The notes under the pieces: model-generated
What the model saw: the letters and a program-made list of their open reading frames with translations, nothing else
What the model was told of the DNA's origin: nothing
Database searches by the model: none
Source: an uncultured Clostridia bacterium
GTDB taxonomy: Bacteria > Bacillota > Clostridia > TANB77 > CAG-508
Assembly (NCBI GenBank): GCA_944392455.1
Contig: CALXWP010000011.1
Coordinates: 1 to 43,218, forward strand
DNA: 43,218 nt
Direction of reading: 5' to 3'
Position numbers and translations under genes: made by a program
Shown: positions 26,601 to 35,673 of the stretch, one piece after another
How positions within the stretch are numbered: position 1 is the first letter of the stretch
Layout of the letters: the number at the start of each line of letters is the position of its first letter

Positions 26601-27927
26601 AGGTATAGAAGACAATTTCTTTAGTATAGGTGGAGATTCTTTAAGTGCAATAAAAATTGTTGCTACAGCATCAAAATATGGAATTAATCTTTCTGCACAA
26701 AGTTTTTATAAATATCCTACTATTAATCTTTTGGTTAAGTATGCTATTGATAAAAAGGATGTGGATTTTTCTGATAATATATATTCTGTAAAGAAAATTC
26801 CTTTAAAAAAAGATACGGTATCTAATATAAAAGGTGATATTTTATTAGTTGGCGCTACAGGATTTTTAGGTTCACATATATTATATGAATTATTACACAA
26901 AACGAATTTCAAAATTTATTGTTTAATAAGAGGAAAATCAGAATCTCATGCTAGAAAACGTTTAAAAGATAGATTAAATTTTTATTTTAATGATACTTTA
27001 GATCAATATTTTGATAATAGGATTATTACTTTAAAAGGTGATTTTTCTGAAGATTTATTAGGATTGTCAGAAGATATATATAATAACTTATTAAATAATA
27101 TAAAAACTGTTATCAATACTGCCGCTACAGTTAAGCATTTAGGTGATTATAATTATTTTGAAAAAATAAATGTTACAAGTGTAAAGAAACTTATTGATTT
27201 TTGTAAAAAATCACCTGATATTCAATTAGTGCATACATCTACATTATCAATATCAGGAAATAGTAAAAATATAGATGAAAATTCTACTTTTACTGAAGAA
27301 AATTTATATATTAATCAAGATTTTAATGATAATGTCTATATAAAAACAAAATTTATGGCTGAAAAACTATTAGTTGATGCTATAGAAAGTGGTCTAAATA
27401 TTACTATATTTAGACTTGGTAACATCACATGGAGAAGTTCTGATGGTATATTCCAATATAACCGTAATGACAACTTATTTTACAATCTAATGAAATATAT
27501 TGTAAAAATAAAAGTATTACCAGAAGCAATAAAAAATAAAACATTTAATATAAGTCCTGTAGAAGATTGTTCTAATCTGATTGTATCTATACTATTAAAT
27601 GATAATAAAAATAATGTTTATCATATCTATAACCATAATAAACTAACTATTTCACAAATAGTAAATTATTTAAATACTTATGGATTAAATATAAAATTCG
27701 GAGATAATCAATCTTCTATGATGACATTAGAAAAAAGTTTTGATAAAATTGAATTATCTGCATATATCTATGAATTAGTTAATTCTAATGATAAAAATAT
27801 AAATATTGAAGTTTCTAATCCATATACTATGCAAATTTTAAATGAACTTAATTTTAAATGGTCAGAAATAAATTCAACTTATTTATATAAAGGATTGGGG
27901 GAACTTTTCGATGAAAAATCTAACTAA
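23674..27927 (+). CDS. Single-module nonribosomal peptide synthetase, C-A-T-reductase
   Basis: A 1417-residue enzyme. A condensation domain at 1-430 has HHIISDAW at 133-140, with both His and the Asp present and Ala in place of Gly in HHxxxDG. An adenylation domain at about 450-960 has YTSGSTGNPKGTMQTH, NGYGPSETTIC, TGDSAKWLPDG and the catalytic Lys in GKIDRKEL. The carrier domain has the phosphopantetheine Ser S989 in GGDSLSAI. The C-terminal NAD(P)H thioester reductase (about 1055-1400) starts LLVGATGFLGSHI. This order predicts an N-acyl amino aldehyde or alcohol released reductively, as with NRPS-derived aldehydes reported from gut Clostridia. The downstream kinase gene overlaps its 3' end by 17 bases. 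Confidence 0.93.
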   Translation: MDNIKLYDLTIPQKSIYLTEQYASGTTINLISGDVVFEENVNLSLIEKALNIYIKKNNSMRIRICMLDGHPKQYISEYKPFKLNIIDISDNDELEKYKEKIINTPIKFFDSDLFSFTLFNIKNERFVLNVTFHHIISDAWTMSLFVKKFMPIYSSLLKGEEIDFCEDFSYLDFISSENNYINSSRFQKDRDFWNNFFDFEPEQSLISDKKENIINTSAKRKIYSLDQNLYSNIIEFCKNKKCSVYTFFMAIYSLYLARINNADSSTIGTPVLNRTNFKEKNTVGMYISTIPFYIKINYEDSFNLFLKNVSSNQMAFYRHQRYPYSNLLEDLKAKYDFSYNLYDIAISYQNARDERDSFDIKFHTDWAFNYNSSDTLQIHFYDMDDTGIIQIYYDYQISKLSEKDIENIHNRILNIIKQILQNPDTTLKNIDLVSEKEKNKILTEFNYSYVEHPSNIGVHELIENVAKKYPNNIAVTYNSDKITYQELIHKSTIIAQDLIKKGVKNKDCVSVLFKEKDINLICSLLGILKAGATFLAIYSDYPDERIQYILKNSKSKLLITENRFNDKNFDIPVLYIEDIKGDTNINNFPKVASDDNAYIIYTSGSTGNPKGTMQTHNNLINFVYSFNNYLDNSLTENDVFLSVTNICFDVSMAEIFTSLMFGSNLHLYRDLNYSSTSELAKYIIDNKITFAYFPPSMLHDVYEELKKYKKISLNKMLVGVEPIKAITLKNYLSLNPNMKIINGYGPSETTICCTMYKFNDNLPDDFITPIGSPIGNSKILIYDKMKKLVPVGVVGEIYVQGECVGNGYLNNPEKTAESFDITNKIYKTGDSAKWLPDGSILFIGRNDNQIKYRGYRIDIGEIEATIRKIPGVKNCIVLLNKTNSNSSLVAFIILDNLKLTEEKFRNILVTKLPHYMLPSQFIFLNEFPLNTSGKIDRKELIKLLEKFARSKYIAPRNKIEQILSDIWSKTLCIPKVGIEDNFFSIGGDSLSAIKIVATASKYGINLSAQSFYKYPTINLLVKYAIDKKDVDFSDNIYSVKKIPLKKDTVSNIKGDILLVGATGFLGSHILYELLHKTNFKIYCLIRGKSESHARKRLKDRLNFYFNDTLDQYFDNRIITLKGDFSEDLLGLSEDIYNNLLNNIKTVINTAATVKHLGDYNYFEKINVTSVKKLIDFCKKSPDIQLVHTSTLSISGNSKNIDENSTFTEENLYINQDFNDNVYIKTKFMAEKLLVDAIESGLNITIFRLGNITWRSSDGIFQYNRNDNLFYNLMKYIVKIKVLPEAIKNKTFNISPVEDCSNLIVSILLNDNKNNVYHIYNHNKLTISQIVNYLNTYGLNIKFGDNQSSMMTLEKSFDKIELSAYIYELVNSNDKNINIEVSNPYTMQILNELNFKWSEINSTYLYKGLGELFDEKSN

Positions 27928-29944
27928 ACATTGGATAAAATTAGTTTTGGTTTATAACATTGTATGTATTGTTGTTTCACTACTATTTTACTTTTTTAAA
28001 TTAGTACCAAACTTATTATGTTATCCACCAAACTCTATAGATAACGACTTTCAAGTGATAATAAATGGTCTAACATATACTCAGCAATACGTTATGATTG
28101 TTTTATCTAGTATAGTTTTTGAAAATATTATATTAATATATAGTTTGAAAAAAACTAATAAATTAAGATTAAAACTTATAAACTGTCCTAAATCAGATTC
28201 ATCTAAAGCATATTATGAATTATCAAAAAGTATTTTGAAAATACCGAAATTAATATATGTTATACAAGTAATAGTACCTATAATTATGATTGCAATAACA
28301 TTTAGTTTACTAAAAGGAGATTTATTTATTACTTTAAAGGTATGTCTATTATTCTTCTCTATGTTAACATTAATTGCAAGTATAGCATATATATTCTCTA
28401 AAAAGACTTTTCAAAATATATTAGTTGATATATTTTACGAATTATCAGATTATACAGAAATAGATAGTAACTTTAATAATTATGTTAAAAGATCTAGTGT
28501 TAAAAATACTATTTTTATTGTTACAGTTCCAATGTTCATTGTTACTGCAATATTAATAGCTTTATCTGGATATGCATCTGTAATTAATGAGACTGGTGAT
28601 TTAACATATATTTTCTATAACCAACAATTAAATACTCTTTCTATACCAGATACTTCAGAGAATCCAACTAATGATTTAATGAATATTCTTTCAGAAATAA
28701 ATTATAGAAAAGATTTAGACACATATTTTATTATTTCTCCTGATAATCAAATTATTACATCAAATAATGAAGAATTATCTGAATTTTTCACTATATATTT
28801 AGAGCAATTATCACCTACTCAACCAGAAAAAAATAGAATATATGATTTTTATGGTGATGATTCACAAGGTGTCTTTAGAAAAGTTAATATAAATGGACAA
28901 GATTGGACTATTGGAGTAAGATATAATTTAGTCTCTACAGATATTCTTATTGATATATTAACAATGATTGTTATATTGTTTATTACAAATATTGTTTTAT
29001 TAAGATACTTTGCTAATTATTTAATGGGAGAATTAAAAAGAATTTCTAATGCATTATTAAATATTGCAAAAGAAAATGATATAAATTCCAATAAAAAATT
29101 ACCTGTCGTATCTAATGACGAATTGGGTGATTTGGTTAATGCTTTTAATGAAATTCAAGAATTAACCCAAAATAATATAGATCAAATACATAAAAATCAA
29201 AATATGCTTATGGAAAGAGAGCGTTTGGCTTCACTTGGACAATTAATTGGAGGAATTGCACATAACTTAAAAACACCTATAATGTCAATTTCAGGCGCAT
29301 CAGAAGGTTTAACTGATCTAATCAAAGAGTATGATGCATCTATTGGAGATCCAGAGGTAACCTATAAAGATCATCATGCTATTGCAAAAGATATGTATGA
29401 TTGGGTTAGCAAAATTAAATCTTACTCTGAATATATGTCTGATGTAATTACTGCTGTTAAAGGTCAAGCTGTAACATTATCAGAAAATGAAACTACTTCT
29501 TTTGATATAAATGAACTTGTAAAAAGAGTAAACATCTTGATGAAACATGAATTAAAAAATGCTTTAATAACACTTAATGTTCAATTAAATGTAGATAAAG
29601 AAACTACTCTTAATGGTGATATAACCAGTTTAGTACAAGTTATAAATAATATGATTTCAAATAGTATTCAATCTTATAATGGTGAACCAAATAAATCTAT
29701 AGATTTAATTATAGATAAAAAAGGTAATAATATAATTATTTCTATAAAAGATTATGGTTCTGGATTGCCAGATGCAGTTAAAGAAAAACTATTTAAAGAA
29801 ATGATAACAACAAAAGGAAAAAATGGCACTGGTTTAGGTTTATTTATGTCATATTCTACTATAAAAGCACATTTTAATGGCAATATAACATTTGATACTG
29901 AAAAAGGTAAAGGTACAACTTTTCACATTATTTTACCTTTATAA
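27911..29944 (+). CDS. Membrane sensor histidine kinase
   Basis: A 677-residue kinase with about six membrane helices (around 8-30, 55-80, 112-132, 137-160, 200-225 and 335-358). An extracytoplasmic sensing region of about 110 residues lies between helices 5 and 6. A HAMP-type linker and coiled coil follow at 360-430. The phospho-acceptor H451 is in GGIAHNLKTPIMSISG, an HN-type H-box. The ATPase domain has NNMISNSIQSY, IKDYGSGLPD and GTGLGLFMSYSTIKAH. It starts inside the end of the NRPS gene, so the two are translationally coupled, and the HD-GYP regulator follows. It may sense the NRPS product. Confidence 0.92.
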   Translation: MKNLTKHWIKLVLVYNIVCIVVSLLFYFFKLVPNLLCYPPNSIDNDFQVIINGLTYTQQYVMIVLSSIVFENIILIYSLKKTNKLRLKLINCPKSDSSKAYYELSKSILKIPKLIYVIQVIVPIIMIAITFSLLKGDLFITLKVCLLFFSMLTLIASIAYIFSKKTFQNILVDIFYELSDYTEIDSNFNNYVKRSSVKNTIFIVTVPMFIVTAILIALSGYASVINETGDLTYIFYNQQLNTLSIPDTSENPTNDLMNILSEINYRKDLDTYFIISPDNQIITSNNEELSEFFTIYLEQLSPTQPEKNRIYDFYGDDSQGVFRKVNINGQDWTIGVRYNLVSTDILIDILTMIVILFITNIVLLRYFANYLMGELKRISNALLNIAKENDINSNKKLPVVSNDELGDLVNAFNEIQELTQNNIDQIHKNQNMLMERERLASLGQLIGGIAHNLKTPIMSISGASEGLTDLIKEYDASIGDPEVTYKDHHAIAKDMYDWVSKIKSYSEYMSDVITAVKGQAVTLSENETTSFDINELVKRVNILMKHELKNALITLNVQLNVDKETTLNGDITSLVQVINNMISNSIQSYNGEPNKSIDLIIDKKGNNIIISIKDYGSGLPDAVKEKLFKEMITTKGKNGTGLGLFMSYSTIKAHFNGNITFDTEKGKGTTFHIILPL

Positions 29945-29970
29945 AATAATAATATATGCCTGTTTTATGC

Positions 29971-30016
29971 ATAGAACTATACTTAAAAAATTTATTGAGT
30001 ATAGTTCTATTTTTAT
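29971..30016 (+). terminator. Terminator after the kinase gene
   Basis: Stem ATAGAACTATAC/GTATAGTTCTAT with a 16-base loop is followed by TTTTAT. Confidence 0.7.
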
Positions 30017-30146
30017 ATATTCTCTGTATTTTTTATAATACCTAACTAGTAAACATTAACCATTTTTTATTTTTTTATTAAAACTTACTTGATTTTTTAT
30101 ATAACAATTAATATAATTAGTGTATCTTGTAAAAAAAGGTGATGTT

Positions 30147-31205
30147 ATGAGAAAAAATGAACATTTAGTACAATCAAATGGATATAAAATAATAGCAGTA
30201 GATGATGAAGAAGGAATTGTTGATTCACTTTCTATATTTCTAAAAAGATCTGGTTATGAATTTACAGGTGTCACAAATCCTTTAGAAGCTATCGAAAGAG
30301 TTAGAAATGAACATTTTGATTTAATGATACTAGATTTTATTATGGATCCTATTCATGGTGATACTGTTGTTGAAGAAATTCGTAAATTTGATAAAGAATT
30401 ATATATATTACTACTTACTGGTCATAAAGACTTAGCTCCACCTCTTGAAACAATTAAAAGATTAGATATTCAAGGTTATTGCGAAAAAAGTGATAAGTTT
30501 GACCAATTACTACTTTTAATTGAATCTGGAATTAAATCTATAAAGCAAATGAACGAAATAAAAAGAATAAATCAAGAATTATCTGAAACATATGAGAAAT
30601 TAGAAAAAGCATATTTGGATAGTATTGAAACCTTGAGATATACTGTTGAAGCAAAAGATCCATATACCAGAGGTCATTCAGATAGAGTTTCTGAATATTC
30701 AGTCCTTATTGGTAAAAAACTTGGATTATCTGAAGATATGTTAAAAACATTAAGAGTTGGTGGATTATTCCATGATATTGGTAAAATTGGTATTCCGGAC
30801 AGTATATTATTAAAGGAATCAAAATTAACAGACGATGAATATTCTGAAATTAAGAATCATCCTTCAATTGGTGCTCATATTTTATGTAATGCTGAAGTTT
30901 TTCAAGATATAATTCCTATAGTAAAGCATCATCATGAAAGATATGACGGAAGAGGTTATCCATCTCAACTAAAAGGTGAAGATATTCCTTATCTTGCAAG
31001 AATTACTGCAGTTGCAGATGCGTTTGATGCAATGACTTCAAAAAGAACTTATAGAAACTCTTTACCATTAGATATTGTAAAAGAAGAAATAGATAAAAAT
31101 TTAGGTACACAATTTGATCCTGAATTAGGTAAAGTATTTTTAGATATATTAAATAATCAATATGAAGAAATTCAAGAAATTCAAAAAAAATACTTGAATA
31201 ATTAA
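30147..31205 (+). CDS. Response regulator with HD-GYP output domain
   Basis: About 352 residues. The receiver domain (about 10-130) has the VDDEEG acidic pocket, the phosphorylation site in DLMILDFIMDP and the conserved Lys at CEKS. A coiled coil (about 135-175) joins it to an HD-GYP domain with RGHSDRVSEYS, LFHDIGKIGIP, ILLKES and HHHERYDGRGYP. The last is the full HHE/GYP signature of c-di-GMP phosphodiesterases. I start at ATG 30147 because AAAAAGGTGAT precedes it. It is very probably the partner of the upstream kinase, although a terminator separates them. Confidence 0.92.
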   Translation: MRKNEHLVQSNGYKIIAVDDEEGIVDSLSIFLKRSGYEFTGVTNPLEAIERVRNEHFDLMILDFIMDPIHGDTVVEEIRKFDKELYILLLTGHKDLAPPLETIKRLDIQGYCEKSDKFDQLLLLIESGIKSIKQMNEIKRINQELSETYEKLEKAYLDSIETLRYTVEAKDPYTRGHSDRVSEYSVLIGKKLGLSEDMLKTLRVGGLFHDIGKIGIPDSILLKESKLTDDEYSEIKNHPSIGAHILCNAEVFQDIIPIVKHHHERYDGRGYPSQLKGEDIPYLARITAVADAFDAMTSKRTYRNSLPLDIVKEEIDKNLGTQFDPELGKVFLDILNNQYEEIQEIQKKYLNN

Positions 31206-31226
31206 ATATATAAATATAAAATATAA

Positions 31227-31268
31227 AAAGCTAAAACCTCTTTTATTTATATAGGTTTTAGTTTTTTT
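31227..31268 (+). terminator. Terminator after the HD-GYP regulator
   Basis: Stem AGCTAAAACCT/AGGTTTTAGTT with a T7 run, 22 bases after the stop. Confidence 0.7.
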
Positions 31269-31278
31269 ATAGGATATT

Positions 31279-31989
31279 ATGAGTTTTTCTGAAATAAAAA
31301 AAATATCTTTAATAAATATGAAAAATCATTGGATAAAATTATCTTTAATAACTTTAATATATTTACTTTTTAATTTTTCTATTAATCTTATTCCAATAGT
31401 CGGTTTTGTATTTATGTTTATATTTTCTACACCCATTTCTTATGGATATATCTTGTCTTTAATAAAGACTATTAATAATGAAAAGATATCTGTGATTGAT
31501 TTTCTAATTTTAGGTTTTAAAAATACTGGCAAGGCTTGGCGTATAATAGGAAATGTATTTGTCAGATTATTTATTCCTATTCTCATTCTTTTTGGTTTTG
31601 CTGTACTTGTTGCATATAATTCCTTACCAATTTTAGAAGCTTTAATAAATAATACTTTAACTTTAGACATAGAAATATCACCATTTATTACTATTGGTCT
31701 TTTGGGATATATAGTAACATTAATATATATTGCATATAAGTTTCTTTCATATTCTTTATGTTTTTATTTAATGATAGATTACCCTCAAGAAAATGGCTCT
31801 TTTATTGTAAAGAAAAGTACTATGTTTATGAAAGGTAAAATACTAAAACTAATTGGCTTCTTTCTATCATTTATAGGTTGGATTATTTTATCTATATTAA
31901 CTTTTGGAATCGGATTTGTTCTTTTAATTCCATATATTTATATTTCTTTATATTATTTCTATAAAAACATATCTCCAGAAACAGTATAA
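31279..31989 (+). CDS. DUF975-family membrane protein
   Basis: A 236-residue integral membrane protein with about six helices. The opening SLINMKNHWIKLSLITLIY, the GYILSLIKTINNEKISVIDFLILGF loop and the GFVLLIPYIYISLYYFYKN end fit the DUF975 family of Firmicutes, whose function is unknown. The ATG has a weak AGGA upstream. Its 3' end is part of the following terminator. Confidence 0.8.
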   Translation: MSFSEIKKISLINMKNHWIKLSLITLIYLLFNFSINLIPIVGFVFMFIFSTPISYGYILSLIKTINNEKISVIDFLILGFKNTGKAWRIIGNVFVRLFIPILILFGFAVLVAYNSLPILEALINNTLTLDIEISPFITIGLLGYIVTLIYIAYKFLSYSLCFYLMIDYPQENGSFIVKKSTMFMKGKILKLIGFFLSFIGWIILSILTFGIGFVLLIPYIYISLYYFYKNISPETV

Positions 31990-32017
31990 TATTTCTGGAG
32001 ATATACTTTTATTTTTA
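31969..32017. terminator. Terminator between convergent DUF975 and tex genes
   Basis: A 13-bp stem ATATCTCCAGAAA/TTTCTGGAGATAT with a T-rich tail; the stop codon of the upstream gene lies in the loop. Confidence 0.7.
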
Positions 32018-32035
32018 TTTATCATATAATTACTT

Positions 32036-34219
32036 TTATATTTTCATGCTTAATTTAACTTTTTGTCTTTCATTGTCAATTCCTATAACCTTTACTTTTA
32101 CAACATCGCCAACTGATACTATATCAGATGGATTCTTCACATAACTATTACTCATTTCTGATATATGTACTAAACCATCATGTTTTACACCTACATCCAC
32201 AAAAGCTCCAAAATCTGTAACATTTCTTACTGTACCTGTTAAAATTTGTCCGTCTCTTAAATCTTCAAATTTTAACACATCATTACGAAGAATTGGTTTT
32301 GGCATTTCTTCCCTAGGATCTCTACCAGGTTTTGAAAGTTCTTCTATGATATCTTTTAGTGTCATTTCTCCTACATTTAATTCTTTATATATTTCAGAAA
32401 CATCTAATTTTGATAATTTTAATTTTATTTCTTTTAATTTATCTTTATCAATTAAATCTTCTTTTCCATATCCTATATCATTTAATATTTTTTCAGCTAT
32501 TTCATAACTTTCTGGATGTACTGCCGTAGTTTCTAATGGATTTTTCCCATCCATAATACGTATAAAACCAGCACATTGTTCAAAAGTTGCTTTTCCAAGT
32601 TTTGGTACTTTCAATAATTCTTTTCTTTCTTTTATCTTTCCATTTTCATCTCTGTATTTTACAATATTATTTGCAATAGTCTTATTTATTCCAGAGATAT
32701 ACTGTAATAATGATGGAGTTGCTGTGTTAATATCTACTCCTACTTTGTTTACAGCGTCTTCTACAACCCCAGTCAAACTTTCAGATAACATTTTTTGGTC
32801 TACATCATGTTGATATTGTCCAACACCTATTGATTTAGGATCTATTTTTACAAGTTCAGCTAGCGGATCTTGCAATCTTCTTGCTATTGAAATGGCTCCC
32901 CTCAAAGAAACATTTATATCAGGATATTCTTCTGTTGCAAGTTTTGAAGCAGAATATACAGATGCTCCTGCTTCTGATACAATTGCATAATGAACATCTT
33001 TTTTTAATTCTTCTTTAGCTTTTCTTATAACATCAGCCACAAACATTTCTGACTCTCTTGATGCAGTTCCATTACCTATTGCAAACATATTAACATCATA
33101 TTTTTTTATTAATTCTAAAAGCTTTTTAGTAGAGTTTTCTATATCATTTTGAGGTTCTGTTGGATATATTGTAGTTGTTTCCAATAGCTTTCCTGTTTCA
33201 TCTATTACAGCAATCTTACACCCTGTTCTATAAGCAGGATCAAAACCTATGACTGTCAAATTTTTTATAGGTGCTCCTAAAAGTAATTGTTTTGCATTTT
33301 TTCCAAATACCTTTATAGCTTTTTCTTCTGCTTTTTCTGTTAAATCCGAGCGTATTTCTCTATCAATGGATGGCTCAATTAATCTCTTCCAGCTATCTTG
33401 TATTGTATTTTTTAAGTAATTCTCATATTGTGTATGTTCTTTTATTATATCTCTTTCTATATAATCTATAATTTTATCTTCTTTCTTCTCTATTTTTACT
33501 TTTAAAAATTCTTCTTTTTCTCCTCTATTAATTGCTAAAATTCTATGACTCGGTAATCTATTAATGCTTTCATTAAAATCATAATACATATCATAGCTAG
33601 ACTTTTCTTCTGGTTTTGTCGCTTTTACTTCAATGATTCCTTCTCTATAGCAAATACTTTTTATTCTTTTTCTGTATTTAGGATTATCTGATATATTTTC
33701 TGCAATAATATCTAATGCTCCTGAAATAGCTTCTTCTGTATTTGAAACAATTTTATCTTTATCTACATTAGAATCATCTTTTGTAACAAATTCTTCTGCT
33801 ATTTCTTCTATTGGTCTTTTGTCTTCTTGTTTAAATATAATATCTGCTAGAGGTTCTAATCCCTTTGATTTTGCAATTGTTGCCCTTGTTTTCTTTTTAG
33901 GCTTATATGGTCTATATATGTCTTCTACTTCCGCTAAAGTTTTAGCTTCTTCTAAAGATTTTATTATTTCTTCACTTAATTTTCCTTGCTCATCTATTGA
34001 TTTAGTTACTTCTTCTTTTCTCTTTTCCAAATTTCTTAGATAACTAAGCCTTTCACCAAATTCTCTTAATATCTCATCAGAAAGACCTCCAGTTATTTCT
34101 TTTCTATAACGAGCTATAAATGGTATTGTATTTCCCTCATCTATTAATTTTATAGTAGCTTCTACTTGTGCAACTTTTATATTTAATTCTTCAGCTATAA
34201 TATTTGTAACCTTATCCAT
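32036..34219 (-). CDS. tex: Tex-family RNA-binding transcription accessory protein
   Basis: A 727-residue protein of normal Tex length. It has the N-terminal helical region with TIPFIARYRKEITGGLSDE, the YqgF/RNase H-like domain (VIGFDPAYRTGCKIAVID), helix-hairpin-helix repeats (NTATPSLLQYISGINKTIANNIVKYR) and a C-terminal S1 domain (LTGTVRNVTDFGAFVDVGV, KHDGLVHISEMS). Tex binds nucleic acids and affects transcription and stress responses. AAGGAAGG precedes the ATG. The GNAT gene lies 14 bases upstream on the same strand. Confidence 0.95.
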   Translation of the reverse strand: MDKVTNIIAEELNIKVAQVEATIKLIDEGNTIPFIARYRKEITGGLSDEILREFGERLSYLRNLEKRKEEVTKSIDEQGKLSEEIIKSLEEAKTLAEVEDIYRPYKPKKKTRATIAKSKGLEPLADIIFKQEDKRPIEEIAEEFVTKDDSNVDKDKIVSNTEEAISGALDIIAENISDNPKYRKRIKSICYREGIIEVKATKPEEKSSYDMYYDFNESINRLPSHRILAINRGEKEEFLKVKIEKKEDKIIDYIERDIIKEHTQYENYLKNTIQDSWKRLIEPSIDREIRSDLTEKAEEKAIKVFGKNAKQLLLGAPIKNLTVIGFDPAYRTGCKIAVIDETGKLLETTTIYPTEPQNDIENSTKKLLELIKKYDVNMFAIGNGTASRESEMFVADVIRKAKEELKKDVHYAIVSEAGASVYSASKLATEEYPDINVSLRGAISIARRLQDPLAELVKIDPKSIGVGQYQHDVDQKMLSESLTGVVEDAVNKVGVDINTATPSLLQYISGINKTIANNIVKYRDENGKIKERKELLKVPKLGKATFEQCAGFIRIMDGKNPLETTAVHPESYEIAEKILNDIGYGKEDLIDKDKLKEIKLKLSKLDVSEIYKELNVGEMTLKDIIEELSKPGRDPREEMPKPILRNDVLKFEDLRDGQILTGTVRNVTDFGAFVDVGVKHDGLVHISEMSNSYVKNPSDIVSVGDVVKVKVIGIDNERQKVKLSMKI

Positions 34220-34233
34220 ATTATTTTCCTTCC

Positions 34234-34794
34234 TTATTTTAAAATATTTATTTTTAAGTATTTATTGGTTATTTTTTCACCATATATTCTTTGAATTATA
34301 TCTTTTAATTTTTCATCTGATATATTTTTTTGTTGTATATGATATATAAGTATATCATATATATTACCAAATAATCTATAATCTATTTTACTATATTTTA
34401 TAAATCCTGATTTTAAATAAAAATTTTGCCTTCTAATTATTGTATCTAACTCTTCTTTATTTGTTGCCATTTTTTCAGATTCTACTTCAACTATTAATAA
34501 ATTTTTATCATAAAAAAATTCTTCTATATTTTTTAAAAATTCTTTTCCTAATCCTTTTCCTCTAAATTCTTTTATTACTGCAAGATGAGTAATAAGTATG
34601 AATTTATCTACTTCCATTGTTATAAAATATGCTACTTTTTTATTTTCTTTTTTAAATATATATACTTTAGACTTCTCTTCTTCTATTAGTTTTATAAAAT
34701 CATCTAATTCTGGTATCTCATTTTCCTTAAAATCTTGACTCATATATTTTTCATATATTTCTTTTGATTCACTTAATTTGACTTTTTCTATCAT
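34234..34794 (-). CDS. GNAT-family N-acetyltransferase
   Basis: A 186-residue protein with the acetyl-CoA-binding motif A (THLAVIKEFRGKGLGKEFLKNIEEFF) and the later RRQNFYLKSGFIKYSKIDYRLFG strand typical of GNAT folds. The acceptor substrate cannot be told. The C-terminal 30 residues are an added helix. GAGGAG precedes the ATG. It probably shares a transcript with tex, which follows 14 bases downstream. Confidence 0.85.
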   Translation of the reverse strand: MIEKVKLSESKEIYEKYMSQDFKENEIPELDDFIKLIEEEKSKVYIFKKENKKVAYFITMEVDKFILITHLAVIKEFRGKGLGKEFLKNIEEFFYDKNLLIVEVESEKMATNKEELDTIIRRQNFYLKSGFIKYSKIDYRLFGNIYDILIYHIQQKNISDEKLKDIIQRIYGEKITNKYLKINILK

Positions 34795-34911
34795 ATTTAT
34801 CTCCTCTCCATTTATAATTTAATACTATTATATATTTTCTTGTTGTATTTAATACTAAAATATTATATAATGTCAATATATATTAATATATTTAATAAAG
34901 GAGGGAGTATT

Positions 34912-35607
34912 ATGGGAATCGCTTCATTTGTAGTCGGTTTATCATGTTTGATATTATCACCATTTTTAAGTGTATTTCTTATTTTACCATCCATACTAGG
35001 ACTAATTTTAGGAATAATCGATACAGTTTTAAAATGTAAGAAAAATGAATCTAAAGGACTTTCTGTTGCTGGTATAGTTCTTTCAACAATATCTTTGGCA
35101 ATATGTATTTTAATTACAATAGGAATATATATTTATGCTTCAAATAATATTTCTAGTGATCTTTCCATAGATAATATTTTTTCTAATACTACAGGTGAAA
35201 TACTTTCATCAGACGTAATATGTAATATTGGTGACTCAGCCACATTAGATAATATTAAAGTAACATTTAAAGATGCCGATTTGAATTTCAAAAATTATGA
35301 AGATTATGCATATCTTCCTGATGGTTATTCAGTTTTAAAAGCTGATTTTGAATTTGAAAACACAGGAAATTCATATGAATATATTACTTATTATGACTTT
35401 GAATGTTTTGCAGATAAGTTCTCTTGTGATACATTTTATTATGTAGATGATTATTATTTTTCAGAGTCTTTAGAACCAGGAGAAAAATTGACAGCTTCTG
35501 TCTATTTTGAAATTCCTCAAAATGCTGATTCAATAGAACTGGAATATGATTCAAATTCTTACGATGAAGGAAAGATAATATTTAACTTAGAAGATGAAAA
35601 TAAATAA
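34912..35607 (+). CDS. Membrane-anchored protein with DUF4190-like N-terminus and extracellular beta domain
   Basis: I start at ATG 34912, directly after AAAGGAGGGAG; an upstream ATG at 34840 lacks a ribosome binding site. The first 75 residues hold two helices with the GIASFVVGLSCLILSPFL and GLSVAGIVLSTISLAI patterns of DUF4190-like proteins. The rest is outside the cell and resembles DUF4352/DUF5067 immunoglobulin-like domains (GDSATLDNIKVTFKDAD, then FEFENTGNS and LEPGEKLTASVYFEIP). Function unknown; probably a lipid-free surface protein. Confidence 0.75.
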   Translation: MGIASFVVGLSCLILSPFLSVFLILPSILGLILGIIDTVLKCKKNESKGLSVAGIVLSTISLAICILITIGIYIYASNNISSDLSIDNIFSNTTGEILSSDVICNIGDSATLDNIKVTFKDADLNFKNYEDYAYLPDGYSVLKADFEFENTGNSYEYITYYDFECFADKFSCDTFYYVDDYYFSESLEPGEKLTASVYFEIPQNADSIELEYDSNSYDEGKIIFNLEDENK

Positions 35608-35625
35608 TATCCTATATAAATTTAT

Positions 35626-35664
35626 AAAAATCTATTTACTTATTTTAGGTAAATAGATTTTTAT
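35626..35664. terminator. Bidirectional terminator between convergent genes
   Basis: A 14-bp stem AAAAATCTATTTAC/GTAAATAGATTTTT with a 9-base loop and flanking A/T runs. Confidence 0.75.
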
Positions 35665-35673
35665 TTTATCATT

